Counted from the first letter of the stretch, positions 1 to 6,044 are shown. The stretch is DNA of 6,044 nucleotides from CBDUBU01 sp965365465 (GCA_965365465.1 CBDUBU010000258.1:1-6044), one strand, 5' to 3'. Made by a program: numbers and translations. Notes: a model not told the origin generated them from the letters alone.

Positions 1-512
1 ACTACGAGCCTACCACCGTGACGCGCATCGAGGACCGCTTCGGCAATGTGCTCTACGAAGCCGAACCGGCGCCGCAGGAGGCGCTCAATGAGGAAACCGC
101 CTACACCGTGGTAGACATGATGCGCGGCGTCATCGACTATGGCACCGGGCAGCGCATCAACAACCAGTTCGGCCTGGGCAGCTATGATCTGGCCGGAAAA
201 ACCGGTACCACGCAGAACAGCGCCGACGGCTGGTTCATGCTCATGCATCCCGAACTGGTCACCGGCGCCTGGGTTGGCTTCAACGACCGGCGCATTGCCT
301 TCCGTTCAAGCTTCTGGGGCCAGGGCGCGCACAACGCCCTCTACCTCGTCGGGCGGTTCTTCCGCGCTGCCGTCGATTCGCCGGATGTGCAGATCGACAA
401 CGAACGCTTCCCAACGCCTGAAACCTACGAGATGCCCGAAGGCGTTTCGATCCCGACCGGCGAACCGGAAGACGACGATAACCGCAGCGACCGGGGCCGT
501 GTGGGCTGGTAA
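1..512 (+). CDS. Class A penicillin-binding protein (PBP1A family), C-terminal fragment
   Basis: This is the end of a bifunctional peptidoglycan synthase: a membrane-anchored enzyme whose transpeptidase domain cross-links stem peptides in the periplasm. The frame is open from base 3 (YEPTTVTRIED) to TAA at 510-512, so the gene begins before the window; the GTG at 18 is an internal valine. The third transpeptidase box, KTGT, is at 198-209 in the context AGKTGTTQNSADGWF, followed by the conserved TGAWVGFNDRR and WGQGAHNAL segments. The catalytic SxxK and SxN boxes and the glycosyltransferase domain would lie upstream and cannot be checked. The segment before KTGT (TVVDMMRGVIDYGTG) matches the usual family layout. 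The protein ends in a charged tail with an acidic DDD run and then RGRVGW. I am confident of the family, less so of the exact paralogue (1A, 1B or 1C). Confidence 0.93.
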   Translation, partial: YEPTTVTRIEDRFGNVLYEAEPAPQEALNEETAYTVVDMMRGVIDYGTGQRINNQFGLGSYDLAGKTGTTQNSADGWFMLMHPELVTGAWVGFNDRRIAFRSSFWGQGAHNALYLVGRFFRAAVDSPDVQIDNERFPTPETYEMPEGVSIPTGEPEDDDNRSDRGRVGW

Positions 513-525
513 GGATGCACGGTGG

Positions 526-563
526 AAAAAACAGGGCAATCCTCCTTTGCCTGTTTCCCCTTT
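526..563 (+). terminator. Terminator-like hairpin after the PBP gene
   Basis: Fourteen bases after the PBP stop, AAACAGGGCAA (529-539) can pair with TTGCCTGTTT (547-556), giving about ten base pairs with a single bulged G and a 7-base loop. An A-run (526-531) precedes it and the 3' arm ends in TTT, then CCCCTTT. The paired A-rich 5' side and T-rich 3' side resemble an intrinsic terminator, but the T-tract is short and broken by C. I infer that it ends PBP transcription and insulates sbcD. It overlaps the possible sbcD promoter. Confidence 0.45.
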
Positions 564-572
564 GCGTAAACT
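546..572 (+). promoter_or_regulatory. Possible promoter for sbcD with almost no leader
   Basis: TTTGCC (546-551) and TAAACT (567-572) are 15 bases apart, upstream of the GTG start at 582. Read with the Bacteroidota-type consensus, TTTG (546-549) is followed 17 bases later by a TA-containing box at 567. Transcription about 7 bases after 572 would start at 579-580, giving a leaderless or near-leaderless mRNA. The bases just before the GTG (CTACTCTTCTC) have no purine-rich Shine-Dalgarno sequence. The boxes are weak and the spacing is short for sigma-70, so this is tentative. Confidence 0.3.
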
Positions 573-581
573 ACTCTTCTC

Positions 582-1826
582 GTGAAAATCCTCCATACCG
601 CCGACATTCATATCGGAAGCAATGCGCACGGGCGCCTGGACGCGGCTACCGGCCTGAACTCCCGCCTGCTCGATTTCAGGCGGTCGTTCGAATTCATGGC
701 GGCGCGGGCGCTCGAAGAAGACATCGACCTGTTCCTCTTCTGCGGAGATGCCTACCGCAACGCCGACCCGGACCCTACCGAGCAGAAACTGTTTGCCGAA
801 TGCCTCAAGCCAATTGCCGACCGGGGCATCCCGATCGTCATGATCGTCGGCAATCACGATCACCCGGTTGCCTTCGGCAGAGCGTCGTCTATCGACATCT
901 TCGGCTACCTGACCGGTAAGGTTTACATCTTCAGCCTCCCGGAGGTGCAGACGATCCCGACCAAAAGCGGCCCGCTGCAACTGGTGGCCGTGCCGTGGCC
1001 GATCCGCAGCCGCCTGCTCGCACGCGAGGAGTACCGGAAAAAAACCCCTGCCGAGATCCGTGATCTCATTGAAGCGATCTATGTGGACTTTGTCGAAAGA
1101 GCGGCTCAAAGCCTTGACCCCGCGCTTCCGGCGGTGCTGGCCGCGCACCTCACGGTGCAGGGCGCCGAGCTCTCAGGCTCGGAAAGAACCTCTCACATCG
1201 AGCGCGAGCCGGTGTTTTCCGTCGGACAGCTTGCCCGCCCTCCGATTGACTACGTCGCCCTCGGCCACATCCACCGGTTTCAGGACCGCAACCCGGAGGC
1301 CTCGCCGCCGGTCGTCTACAGCAGCAGCATCGAGCGTATCAACTTCAAGGAATGGGACGACCGGAAAGGCTTTGTCCTCGTCAACATCACGGCGGACGGC
1401 GGCAAGAAAAGGACAGCCTACGAATTCGTGGAGACGCCCGCCCGTCGGTTTCTCCCCTTCCAGATCGACGCACGGGGCGCGGCGGACCCGAATGAGACCA
1501 TCCTGAAAGCGCTCGAAAAGCAATCGCTCGATGATGCCATCGTGCGCGTCCGCTACCACATCGATGAGGCGCAGGCGCCCCTTATCGACTTGCGCCGGAT
1601 CCGCGAGGCGCTCAAACCGGCCTTTTCCATCGCAGCCATCGAGCGCACCGTTGATCCGGTGGAACGGCAGCGCCGGAACGTCGTCGAACGCGATGCTACC
1701 CTGAAGGAGGCCATGCTCCAGTACATCGGCCAGCACGAACACCTCGCGCCGATGAAAGACGACCTCCTGCGGGCGGCCCTCGAACTGGAAGCCGAATACG
1801 AGGCGCAGCAGCGCAGCCAGACGTGA
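582..1826 (+). CDS. sbcD: SbcD/Mre11-type DNA double-strand-break repair nuclease subunit
   Basis: Metal-dependent phosphoesterase of the SbcD/Mre11 family. SbcD normally works with the SbcC (Rad50-like) ATPase as an exo- and endonuclease on DNA ends and hairpins in the cytoplasm. All metal-binding motifs are visible in the 414-residue protein: D8 and H10 (HTADIHIG), G55-D56 (FCGDAYRN), G90-N91-H92-D93 (VGNHDHP), H189 (AAHLTVQG) and G228-H229-I230-H231 (LGHIHRF). Residues from about 285 on form the capping/C-terminal region, ending in an acidic, probably helical tail. The length is typical. The GTG start is fixed: an in-frame TAA lies 15 bases upstream at 567-569, and the start places DxH at residues 8-10 as usual for the family. 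No sbcC follows; the next gene is a thioesterase overlapping by 4 bases. A YhaO-like paralogue is the main alternative, but MKILHTADIHIG favours SbcD. Confidence 0.92.
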   Translation: MKILHTADIHIGSNAHGRLDAATGLNSRLLDFRRSFEFMAARALEEDIDLFLFCGDAYRNADPDPTEQKLFAECLKPIADRGIPIVMIVGNHDHPVAFGRASSIDIFGYLTGKVYIFSLPEVQTIPTKSGPLQLVAVPWPIRSRLLAREEYRKKTPAEIRDLIEAIYVDFVERAAQSLDPALPAVLAAHLTVQGAELSGSERTSHIEREPVFSVGQLARPPIDYVALGHIHRFQDRNPEASPPVVYSSSIERINFKEWDDRKGFVLVNITADGGKKRTAYEFVETPARRFLPFQIDARGAADPNETILKALEKQSLDDAIVRVRYHIDEAQAPLIDLRRIREALKPAFSIAAIERTVDPVERQRRNVVERDATLKEAMLQYIGQHEHLAPMKDDLLRAALELEAEYEAQQRSQT

Positions 1827-2284
1827 CAGATTCAGCGAAAGACGCCCTCCTTCAGGCGCTCGGCGAGCAGCCCGTCGGGCTGGACCGCACCCTCGGCGTA
1901 ACGTATGAGAAGCTGGAACCGGACGAGGTGATCGCCGTCATGCCCGTCACGCCGCGCCACCACCAGCCCCTCGGCTACCTGCACGGCGGCGCAAGCGTGG
2001 CCCTGGCGGAAAGCGTAGCCAGCATCGGCGCCTTCCTCAACAGCGGCCCGGACAAGGCCGCCTTCGGCATGGAAATCAACGCCAACCACCTGCGCCCGGT
2101 GCGGGAAGGCACGCTGCGAGCCGTGGGGCATCCCCTTTTCGCCGGACGCACGTCGCAGGTCTGGGAGGTCAAGCTGTTCGACGAGCGCGCCCGGCTGATC
2201 TGCATTGCCCGTTGCACGCTGGCCGTGGTGGACTGGGAACCCGATCCTGCCGCGCCGACTAAAAGGCCGGGGCAACCAGCATAG
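1823..2284 (+). CDS. Hotdog-fold acyl-CoA thioesterase, MenI/YdiI-like (PaaI superfamily)
   Basis: Small cytoplasmic thioesterase of 153 residues that hydrolyses acyl-CoA or aroyl-CoA. It closely resembles E. coli YdiI (MenI), the 1,4-dihydroxy-2-naphthoyl-CoA thioesterase of menaquinone synthesis. Matching landmarks are QPLGYLHGGASVALAES (48-64), with Q48, H54 and the catalytic carboxylate E63 at the same residue numbers I recall for YdiI, then GMEINANHLRPVREG and SQVWEVKLFDE. The GTG start lies inside the end of sbcD (GTGA, 1823-1826), which implies translational coupling; the agreement in residue numbering supports this start. A C-terminal tail of about 15 residues, rich in proline and alanine, extends beyond the YdiI-like core. 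A role in menaquinone synthesis is plausible for a menaquinone-using organism, but no men gene is nearby. EntH-like proofreading or general acyl-CoA clearance remains possible. Confidence 0.88.
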   Translation: MTDSAKDALLQALGEQPVGLDRTLGVTYEKLEPDEVIAVMPVTPRHHQPLGYLHGGASVALAESVASIGAFLNSGPDKAAFGMEINANHLRPVREGTLRAVGHPLFAGRTSQVWEVKLFDERARLICIARCTLAVVDWEPDPAAPTKRPGQPA

Positions 2285-2287
2285 CGC

Positions 2288-2803
2288 ATGAAAGAACCAC
2301 ACGATCCCGACATCGAAGAAGTAACGGTCATCGTGCCGCGCAAGGAAGGTGTTGCGCGTGATGGGGACCCGGTTCGCGTCGGGCCGCTGGGCGAAGCGGC
2401 GCTCGATGTGATCGGCGCGGACCACGGGACGCGCGAGGCGGCGCGGGGGGCCATGCGCTACAGCGATGGCTGCGTCGTGCTGGCAAATTACCTCAACAGC
2501 GAGGCCAAGCGCGTTTTCCGCATGGACTACCGCTTCAAGGCGCCCCTGCTCACCCTCGCCGCCACGCTCGCCCGGCAGGACGAGGGGGCCGATGTGATCT
2601 ATGACGCGGAGGAGGGAGCCATCTACTTCGAGACCGACGAGGCGCAGTTCTCCTTCCACACCTTCAAGGACTGGACGGTGGATTGGGAGGCCCTCGCCGA
2701 CGAAGTCATTGCCGGCTACGAATGGAGCGGCATCGAAAACCAGACCTGGGCGCTCGATATGCTGCTCGCCTACCGCACGGATTCCAGCGCGGAGAAAGGC
2801 TGA
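2288..2803 (+). CDS. Hypothetical acidic protein, 171 residues
   Basis: I do not recognise the family. The ATG is three bases after the thioesterase stop (TAG 2282-2284), so it is probably translated by coupling; there is no clear Shine-Dalgarno sequence. The protein is acidic, with about 34 Asp/Glu against about 17 Lys/Arg. It has no signal peptide, membrane segment, cysteine cluster or known catalytic motif; a single Cys lies in SDGCVVLANYLN. The middle looks helical (APLLTLAATLARQ). It is followed by a strand-like stretch with alternating aromatic residues (VIYDAEEGAIYFETD, then AQFSFHTFKDWTVDW), and then a helix with a Trp/Tyr-rich end (YEWSGIENQTWALDMLL). The compact alpha/beta look, normal amino-acid usage and close packing make it a real gene. 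It could be a small cytosolic binding or regulatory protein, but no function can be assigned. Confidence 0.8.
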   Translation: MKEPHDPDIEEVTVIVPRKEGVARDGDPVRVGPLGEAALDVIGADHGTREAARGAMRYSDGCVVLANYLNSEAKRVFRMDYRFKAPLLTLAATLARQDEGADVIYDAEEGAIYFETDEAQFSFHTFKDWTVDWEALADEVIAGYEWSGIENQTWALDMLLAYRTDSSAEKG

Positions 2804-2853
2804 TGCTGCATTGCTGACGCCACCCAAGACGAAGCGCTATTCTGAGTTGTTAA

Positions 2854-2865
2854 CTTCTTGAGAAG
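2854..2865. other. Weak dyad in the convergent gap
   Basis: The 71 bases between the two convergent stops (2804-2874) hold no gene. CTTCT (2854-2858) and AGAAG (2861-2865) form a small dyad, in practice a 4-bp stem with a TTGA loop, flanked by the palindrome GTTAAC just upstream and by CAAAA downstream. It could contribute to bidirectional termination, but it is too weak and lacks a proper T-tract on either strand. This gap is noticeably more AT-rich than its surroundings. Confidence 0.2.
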
Positions 2866-2874
2866 CAAAACCCT

Positions 2875-4419
2875 TTACTGCTTGCCGCGGGAGCGAGAAC
2901 CTGAGCGGCGCTTGCCCCGGCCTTTCTGTTCGCGCGGCCCCTCCCGGTCGGAGAGGCGTTCGGGCTGTTCCGGCTCGCCGGGCCGGTCGGGGACGGCGTG
3001 CAGGCGCTCGTGGTAGAGGTCATCGACGAGCAGGGCCAGCAGTTCGGGTTCTTCGCGGGCCAGTTCCTGCACCAGCGGCACGAACCGCTGCATCCGCTCG
3101 CGCTCCAGGTTGCTCTTGTCGCGGATCAGGTCTTCCAGCACCACGGTCATCCTTTCCGCGACGCGGCGTTCTACGTCTTCCTGTTCCGGAAGGGGCAGTT
3201 TCTCGATGTTGATGTCATACCTCCGAGCAATGCTCTGTAATTGCCGTTCGTCCGCACGGGTCGTCAGGGCGATGGCGATGCCGGTTTTGCCCGCCCGGGC
3301 CGTGCGCCCGGAACGGTGGACATAGTATTCGGGGTCCTGCGGCACATCGTACATGAAGACGTGGCTCAGGTCGGAAATGTCGATGCCGCGCGCCGCTACA
3401 TCGGTGGCAACGAGAAAACGCAGCGCCCCCCGGCGGATGCGGTCCATGACCTTTTCGCGGTCGCGCTGCGTCAGATCGCCGGAGATCTCCCCGGCATCGT
3501 AGCCGTAGTTCTGAAGAAAGCGGGTGATGTACTCGACTTCCTTCTTGGTGTTGGCAAAGATGATCGCCGAGTCCGGGTTTTCCATCTCGATGAGCCGCAC
3601 GAGCGCCCGGTCCTTGTCCATCGGATCGACCGTGTGCGAGCGGTGGACGAGGTCCTCGACGCTGACCTGCCCGACGCTGAGCGAGAGGAACCCCGGCTCG
3701 TTGAGAAATTCACGGGCCAGCGAGCGCACCTTCGGGGGCATGGTGGCGCTGAACATATACGACTGCCGGGGCGCGTCCGAGAGGTGGCGTTTCAGGTCGC
3801 GCATGGCCGGGTAAAACCCCATCGAAAGCATCTCGTCGGCCTCGTCGAGCACGAGCACGCGCAGGGCGCGCAGCGAGAACGTGCGGCGCATCAGATGATC
3901 GAGGATGCGTCCGGGCGTGCCGATAACGATCTGCGCGCCGTCTTTGAGCGCGCGGGTCTGCGGGCCGTAGCTCATGCCGCCATAGACCAGCGCCGTGTCG
4001 AGGCCCGCGCCCTCCTGCCGCATCCGTTCAAACTCGGCATGGATCTGCCGGGCCAGCTCGCGGGTGGGCGTCAGGATCAAAGCCTGCACTTCCTTCCGGT
4101 CGGCGTCGAGCAGATCAAAGAGCGGCAGCAGGAACGCGCCGGTCTTTCCCGATCCGGTGCGCGACTGCACGATCAGGTCGCGTTTTTCCAGGATGTAGGG
4201 AATGGCTTTGGCCTGCACCGGCATCAGGCTGCTCCAGCCTGCCGCTTTCAGCGCGCGCTGAAGGGAGGCGGGAAGCGTGTCGGCGGAGACCTCCGGCAAG
4301 GAAGCGTCCGGCTCCGCGAAGGCGGCAATGCCCCTGGCCTGTCCTGCTTCTTTCTGGGCGCGGGTCGTAAGATCGATATGGGCCGTATACGGCGATAGTT
4401 CGGGTGAATTGGGCGACAT
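2875..4419 (-). CDS. DEAD-box ATP-dependent RNA helicase
   Basis: ATP-driven RNA-unwinding enzyme of the DeaD/CshA/RhlE type, acting in the cytoplasm on ribosome assembly, mRNA decay or cold adaptation. Starting from the ATG at 4419 it has 514 residues with every motif intact: Q motif (Q69 in LMPVQAKAIP), Walker A SRTGSGKT (86-93), PTRELA (118-123), TPGR (168-171), DEAD (192-195), SAT (224-226), IIFANTKKE (286-294), ATDVAARGID (338-347) and HRSGRTAR (368-375). After the core comes a helical region of about 90 residues (VERRVAERMTVVLEDLI onward), like the C-terminal dimerisation/RNA-binding segments of DeaD/CshA. It is followed by a disordered tail ending KGRGKRRSGSRSRGKQ that probably binds RNA. 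The 40 residues before the Q motif are low in structure. The frame stays open upstream to a TTG at 4467, but that codon is likely promoter DNA. It is transcribed alone and converges on the sbcD unit. Confidence 0.95.
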   Translation of the reverse strand: MSPNSPELSPYTAHIDLTTRAQKEAGQARGIAAFAEPDASLPEVSADTLPASLQRALKAAGWSSLMPVQAKAIPYILEKRDLIVQSRTGSGKTGAFLLPLFDLLDADRKEVQALILTPTRELARQIHAEFERMRQEGAGLDTALVYGGMSYGPQTRALKDGAQIVIGTPGRILDHLMRRTFSLRALRVLVLDEADEMLSMGFYPAMRDLKRHLSDAPRQSYMFSATMPPKVRSLAREFLNEPGFLSLSVGQVSVEDLVHRSHTVDPMDKDRALVRLIEMENPDSAIIFANTKKEVEYITRFLQNYGYDAGEISGDLTQRDREKVMDRIRRGALRFLVATDVAARGIDISDLSHVFMYDVPQDPEYYVHRSGRTARAGKTGIAIALTTRADERQLQSIARRYDINIEKLPLPEQEDVERRVAERMTVVLEDLIRDKSNLERERMQRFVPLVQELAREEPELLALLVDDLYHERLHAVPDRPGEPEQPERLSDREGPREQKGRGKRRSGSRSRGKQ

Positions 4420-4435
4420 ATGCCTGAAAAACTGG

Positions 4436-4467
4436 AATTTATTGGCCGGCGCAGCAGCCCGGTTCAA
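4436..4467 (-). promoter_or_regulatory. Probable promoter for the DEAD-box helicase
   Basis: On the minus strand TTGAAC (4467-4462) is followed after 18 bases by AATAAA (4443-4438), or after 20 bases by TAAATT (4441-4436). This AT-rich patch stands out in GC-rich DNA. Initiation about 7 bases downstream gives a leader of only about 12 bases before the ATG at 4419. Only AGG, 3 bases from the ATG, resembles a ribosome-binding site, and it is too close to work well. Placing the -35 box here rules against the TTG at 4467 as the start. Confidence 0.4.
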
Positions 4468-4480
4468 CCGCGCCCACGCC

Positions 4481-4537
4481 GTTATCCCCTGTCATACGTT
4501 CGATAGGCCCATACGATCCTGTTTTCCCCCGGATAAC
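4481..4537. repeat. Inverted repeat GTTATCC/GGATAAC enclosing two CATACG copies
   Basis: In the gap upstream of the helicase promoter, GTTATCC (4481-4487) is perfectly inverted as GGATAAC (4531-4537), 43 bases apart. Inside are direct copies of CATACG at 4493-4498 and 4510-4515, 17 bases apart start to start, and two CCTGT copies near 4488 and 4518. The placement would suit an operator region for the helicase. However, a 7-base inverted match is roughly expected by chance in 150 bases, so the case is weak. Confidence 0.2.
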
Positions 4538-4573
4538 TTGTTCCAGCCGCGTGCAGCCGGAAAGAACGGACCT

Positions 4574-6044
4574 TCAGACAGGTTGCGCCTTTTTTTCGCT
4601 GGCAGCCTGCCGGGCGATCTCGGTCGCCATTGCCCGCCACCGTTCTACCGTTGCCAGGTTGCCGAGCGTAGCCAGGTGGTTTCCGGAACGGGAGGCGTGC
4701 TCCCTGAGCAGCCGCTCCGCGCCTTCGCTTCCAAACAGGGCCAGCGTCAGGCTGCCCTGTTCCAGGAGCACCTCGCGCAGCACCCCTTGCAGCGCGTCCG
4801 CGAAGTAGTCGGCGCGGACCTCGTCTATGCTTCGGCCCGGCGCCTGCCCAAGCACTGGCTGCGCCCGGTGCAGCACGGCGTGAACAGCCTTGTCCACGTA
4901 ACGCAGCGACGGATGCCGCTGCCCCCAGCGCTTCACCGGCTCCAGACATTTGTTGTTGACCAGCATCCAGTAGGCGCGCGGCATATAGCGGCGCAGGATC
5001 ACCTCATGGATGATGGCATGGTCCCCCACCGGCGCGGGCATCCGGAAGCCCATGCGCGCCAGTTGCGGACTCAGGTACGGGGTCCAGAGGCCCCGGTTGT
5101 TCCAGTTGAACCGCTGCGCCATAGCCCCCCAGACGGTTTCGCGCTCGTAGAGCAGGTATAGATCCATGATGTCGTAACCGTCGGGCGAAAGCGCGGCGTA
5201 GGCATCGACCCGGCGCATGAAGCGTTCGGTCACGGCGGCCCCCAGTTCCGGCGCCTGCCAGGGAAGCTTCCCGGTGAGGTGCCTCCTTTGCAACCGGGCC
5301 ATTGCATCGTCGCGGGTCAGCGGGCGGCGCGCCACGAGCGACTGGTAGTAGGAGCGCCGGTAGACCTCGCCGCCGCCGCCCCAGGCATGGGGGGTGATGC
5401 GGCGCTGAAACTGCGGCGGCGGCGCAATGGCCCGCTTGCTGTCGGTGGCGCCGTTCATGGCGAAGGCCATCAGATCCGTGTTTGCCAGATACGCTTCGGG
5501 CGTGAAGCCGACGGGCAGGCAGGCGTCAAACGAAACCTGGTAGTGCTCCGCTACCCGCGCGGCGATGCGCGCATCCCTGGAATCGGGTTCCCCGTTGCAA
5601 ACCGCGTGAATCTGCGAAGGCTCCGTCACCGAGAGCAGCAAGCCCAGCACGGCCCGGCTGTCAAACCCGCCCGTCAGGTCCATTTGCACCCGCTCCGCCG
5701 CGCCGACGAAGTTCCGTGCGCGCTCCCGCATCCACGCCACCATGCGTTCCAACTGCTCCGCCGCCGACTGCCTGTCTTCCGGCGCGATCCGTCCTTCCGC
5801 ATCGAGCACCGGCAGCCCGCGCCGTTGCATCCGTCCATCGCGCCAGCACACGTACTCCGCAGGGTGGCAGAAGATGGCGTCTTGCAGCAGACTCTGGCCC
5901 CCCGGCGACCATTCGACCGAGGCGATCCCGGCGGCACTCGTCAGATCGAAGCGGGCCGGGCAGTCGCCCGTCGAGAGCAGCCCCAGATCGTGCGGCGAGA
6001 CAATCAGCACCCCGCCCCCCGCATGGTAGTACAGACTGCGCTGC
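4574..6044 (-). CDS. Asparagine-synthase-like protein (ATP-pyrophosphatase domain), N-terminus cut by window edge
   Basis: Member of the asparagine synthase superfamily, which adenylates a carboxylate and transfers nitrogen to form an amide. The frame is open to the right edge, so the gene starts beyond it; the GTG at 6008-6010 is internal, because upstream codons read QRSLYYHAGGG, matching the RPLYY-type segment late in the glutamine amidotransferase domain. About 489 residues are visible. The ATP-binding P-loop appears as DLTGGFDSR (5654-5680) instead of the classic SGGLDSS. Other landmarks are DSRDARIAARVAEHY, WGGGGEVYRRSYY (GGGGE at 5366-5380, where true AsnB has GADE), DLYLLYERETVW and TPYL (5072-5083). 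LTGG-DSR with GGGGE suggests the divergent branch found in polysaccharide, RiPP or other specialised clusters rather than housekeeping AsnB. Stop TGA is at 4576-4574. Substrate is unknown; the amidotransferase Cys cannot be seen. Confidence 0.85.
   Translation of the reverse strand, partial: QRSLYYHAGGGVLIVSPHDLGLLSTGDCPARFDLTSAAGIASVEWSPGGQSLLQDAIFCHPAEYVCWRDGRMQRRGLPVLDAEGRIAPEDRQSAAEQLERMVAWMRERARNFVGAAERVQMDLTGGFDSRAVLGLLLSVTEPSQIHAVCNGEPDSRDARIAARVAEHYQVSFDACLPVGFTPEAYLANTDLMAFAMNGATDSKRAIAPPPQFQRRITPHAWGGGGEVYRRSYYQSLVARRPLTRDDAMARLQRRHLTGKLPWQAPELGAAVTERFMRRVDAYAALSPDGYDIMDLYLLYERETVWGAMAQRFNWNNRGLWTPYLSPQLARMGFRMPAPVGDHAIIHEVILRRYMPRAYWMLVNNKCLEPVKRWGQRHPSLRYVDKAVHAVLHRAQPVLGQAPGRSIDEVRADYFADALQGVLREVLLEQGSLTLALFGSEGAERLLREHASRSGNHLATLGNLATVERWRAMATEIARQAASEKKAQPV

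Noticed and set aside
306..1148. 280-codon minus-strand frame across the PBP/sbcD junction
   Set aside because: It runs antisense through two well-supported genes and the terminator hairpin, and its translation has no domain signature.
1832..2827. 331-codon open frame on the minus strand across the thioesterase and the 171-residue gene
   Set aside because: The plus-strand frames here show clear family motifs (thioesterase) or coherent packing. The antisense protein has no recognisable motif, and long antisense frames are expected in GC-rich coding DNA.
3241..4398. 385-codon open frame on the plus strand opposite the helicase
   Set aside because: The minus strand carries a full-length DEAD-box helicase with all motifs in order. 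The plus-strand translation is rich in His, Arg and Gly and has no family features.
4541..4562. Imperfect dyad TTCCAGCCGC/GTGCAGCCGGAA as a terminator for the asparagine-synthase-like gene
   Set aside because: It has two internal mismatches, almost no loop, and no T-tract follows on the minus strand.
4277..5161. 294-codon plus-strand frame spanning the helicase start and the asparagine-synthase-like gene
   Set aside because: It is antisense to two genes with strong motif support. It crosses the helicase promoter region and looks like a GC-rich shadow.
5357..5382. GCC/GCG triplet run near 5370 as a simple repeat
   Set aside because: It encodes the Gly run of the conserved GGGGE motif, so protein coding explains it.
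6008..6010. GTG as the start of the asparagine-synthase-like gene
   Set aside because: The frame is open upstream to the window edge and encodes LYYHAGGG, which fits the amidotransferase domain, so the true start is outside the window.

Overview
The window is GC-rich (roughly 60-65% by eye) and densely coding, and looks like a bacterial chromosome. The best guess for its source is a high-GC member of the Bacteroidota/Rhodothermota/Chlorobi group. Three things point there: the penicillin-binding protein has a WGQGAHNAL segment after its KTGT box, which I associate with that group; none of the gene starts has a convincing Shine-Dalgarno sequence; and two starts sit directly behind promoter-like boxes with almost no leader. 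This placement is an inference from memory and was not tested by a search.

Layout. Positions 1-512 (+) hold the C-terminal end of a class A penicillin-binding protein (PBP1A type), cut by the left edge. A short gap with a terminator-like hairpin follows. Next come three tightly packed + strand genes: an SbcD/Mre11-type nuclease (582-1826), a hotdog-fold acyl-CoA thioesterase very like E. coli MenI/YdiI (1823-2284, overlapping by GTGA), and an unrecognised acidic protein (2288-2803). These three are probably one transcription unit. A 71-base convergent gap separates them from a - strand DEAD-box RNA helicase (4419 down to 2875). A 154-base gap holds the helicase promoter region. The right third is a - strand asparagine-synthase-like protein (end at 4574) whose N-terminus runs off the right edge at 6044.

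How the genes fit together. Most are housekeeping functions: cell-wall synthesis, DNA end processing, CoA-thioester hydrolysis (possibly menaquinone synthesis) and RNA remodelling. The sbcD-thioesterase-unknown unit is odd because the usual partner SbcC is not next to SbcD, and the third gene has no recognisable family. The asparagine-synthase-like gene belongs to a branch often seen in surface-polysaccharide or peptide-modification clusters, so an accessory cluster may begin at the right edge. I found no RNA genes, CRISPR arrays, insertion sequences or attachment sites, and nothing in the window that amounts to a clear new biological system.
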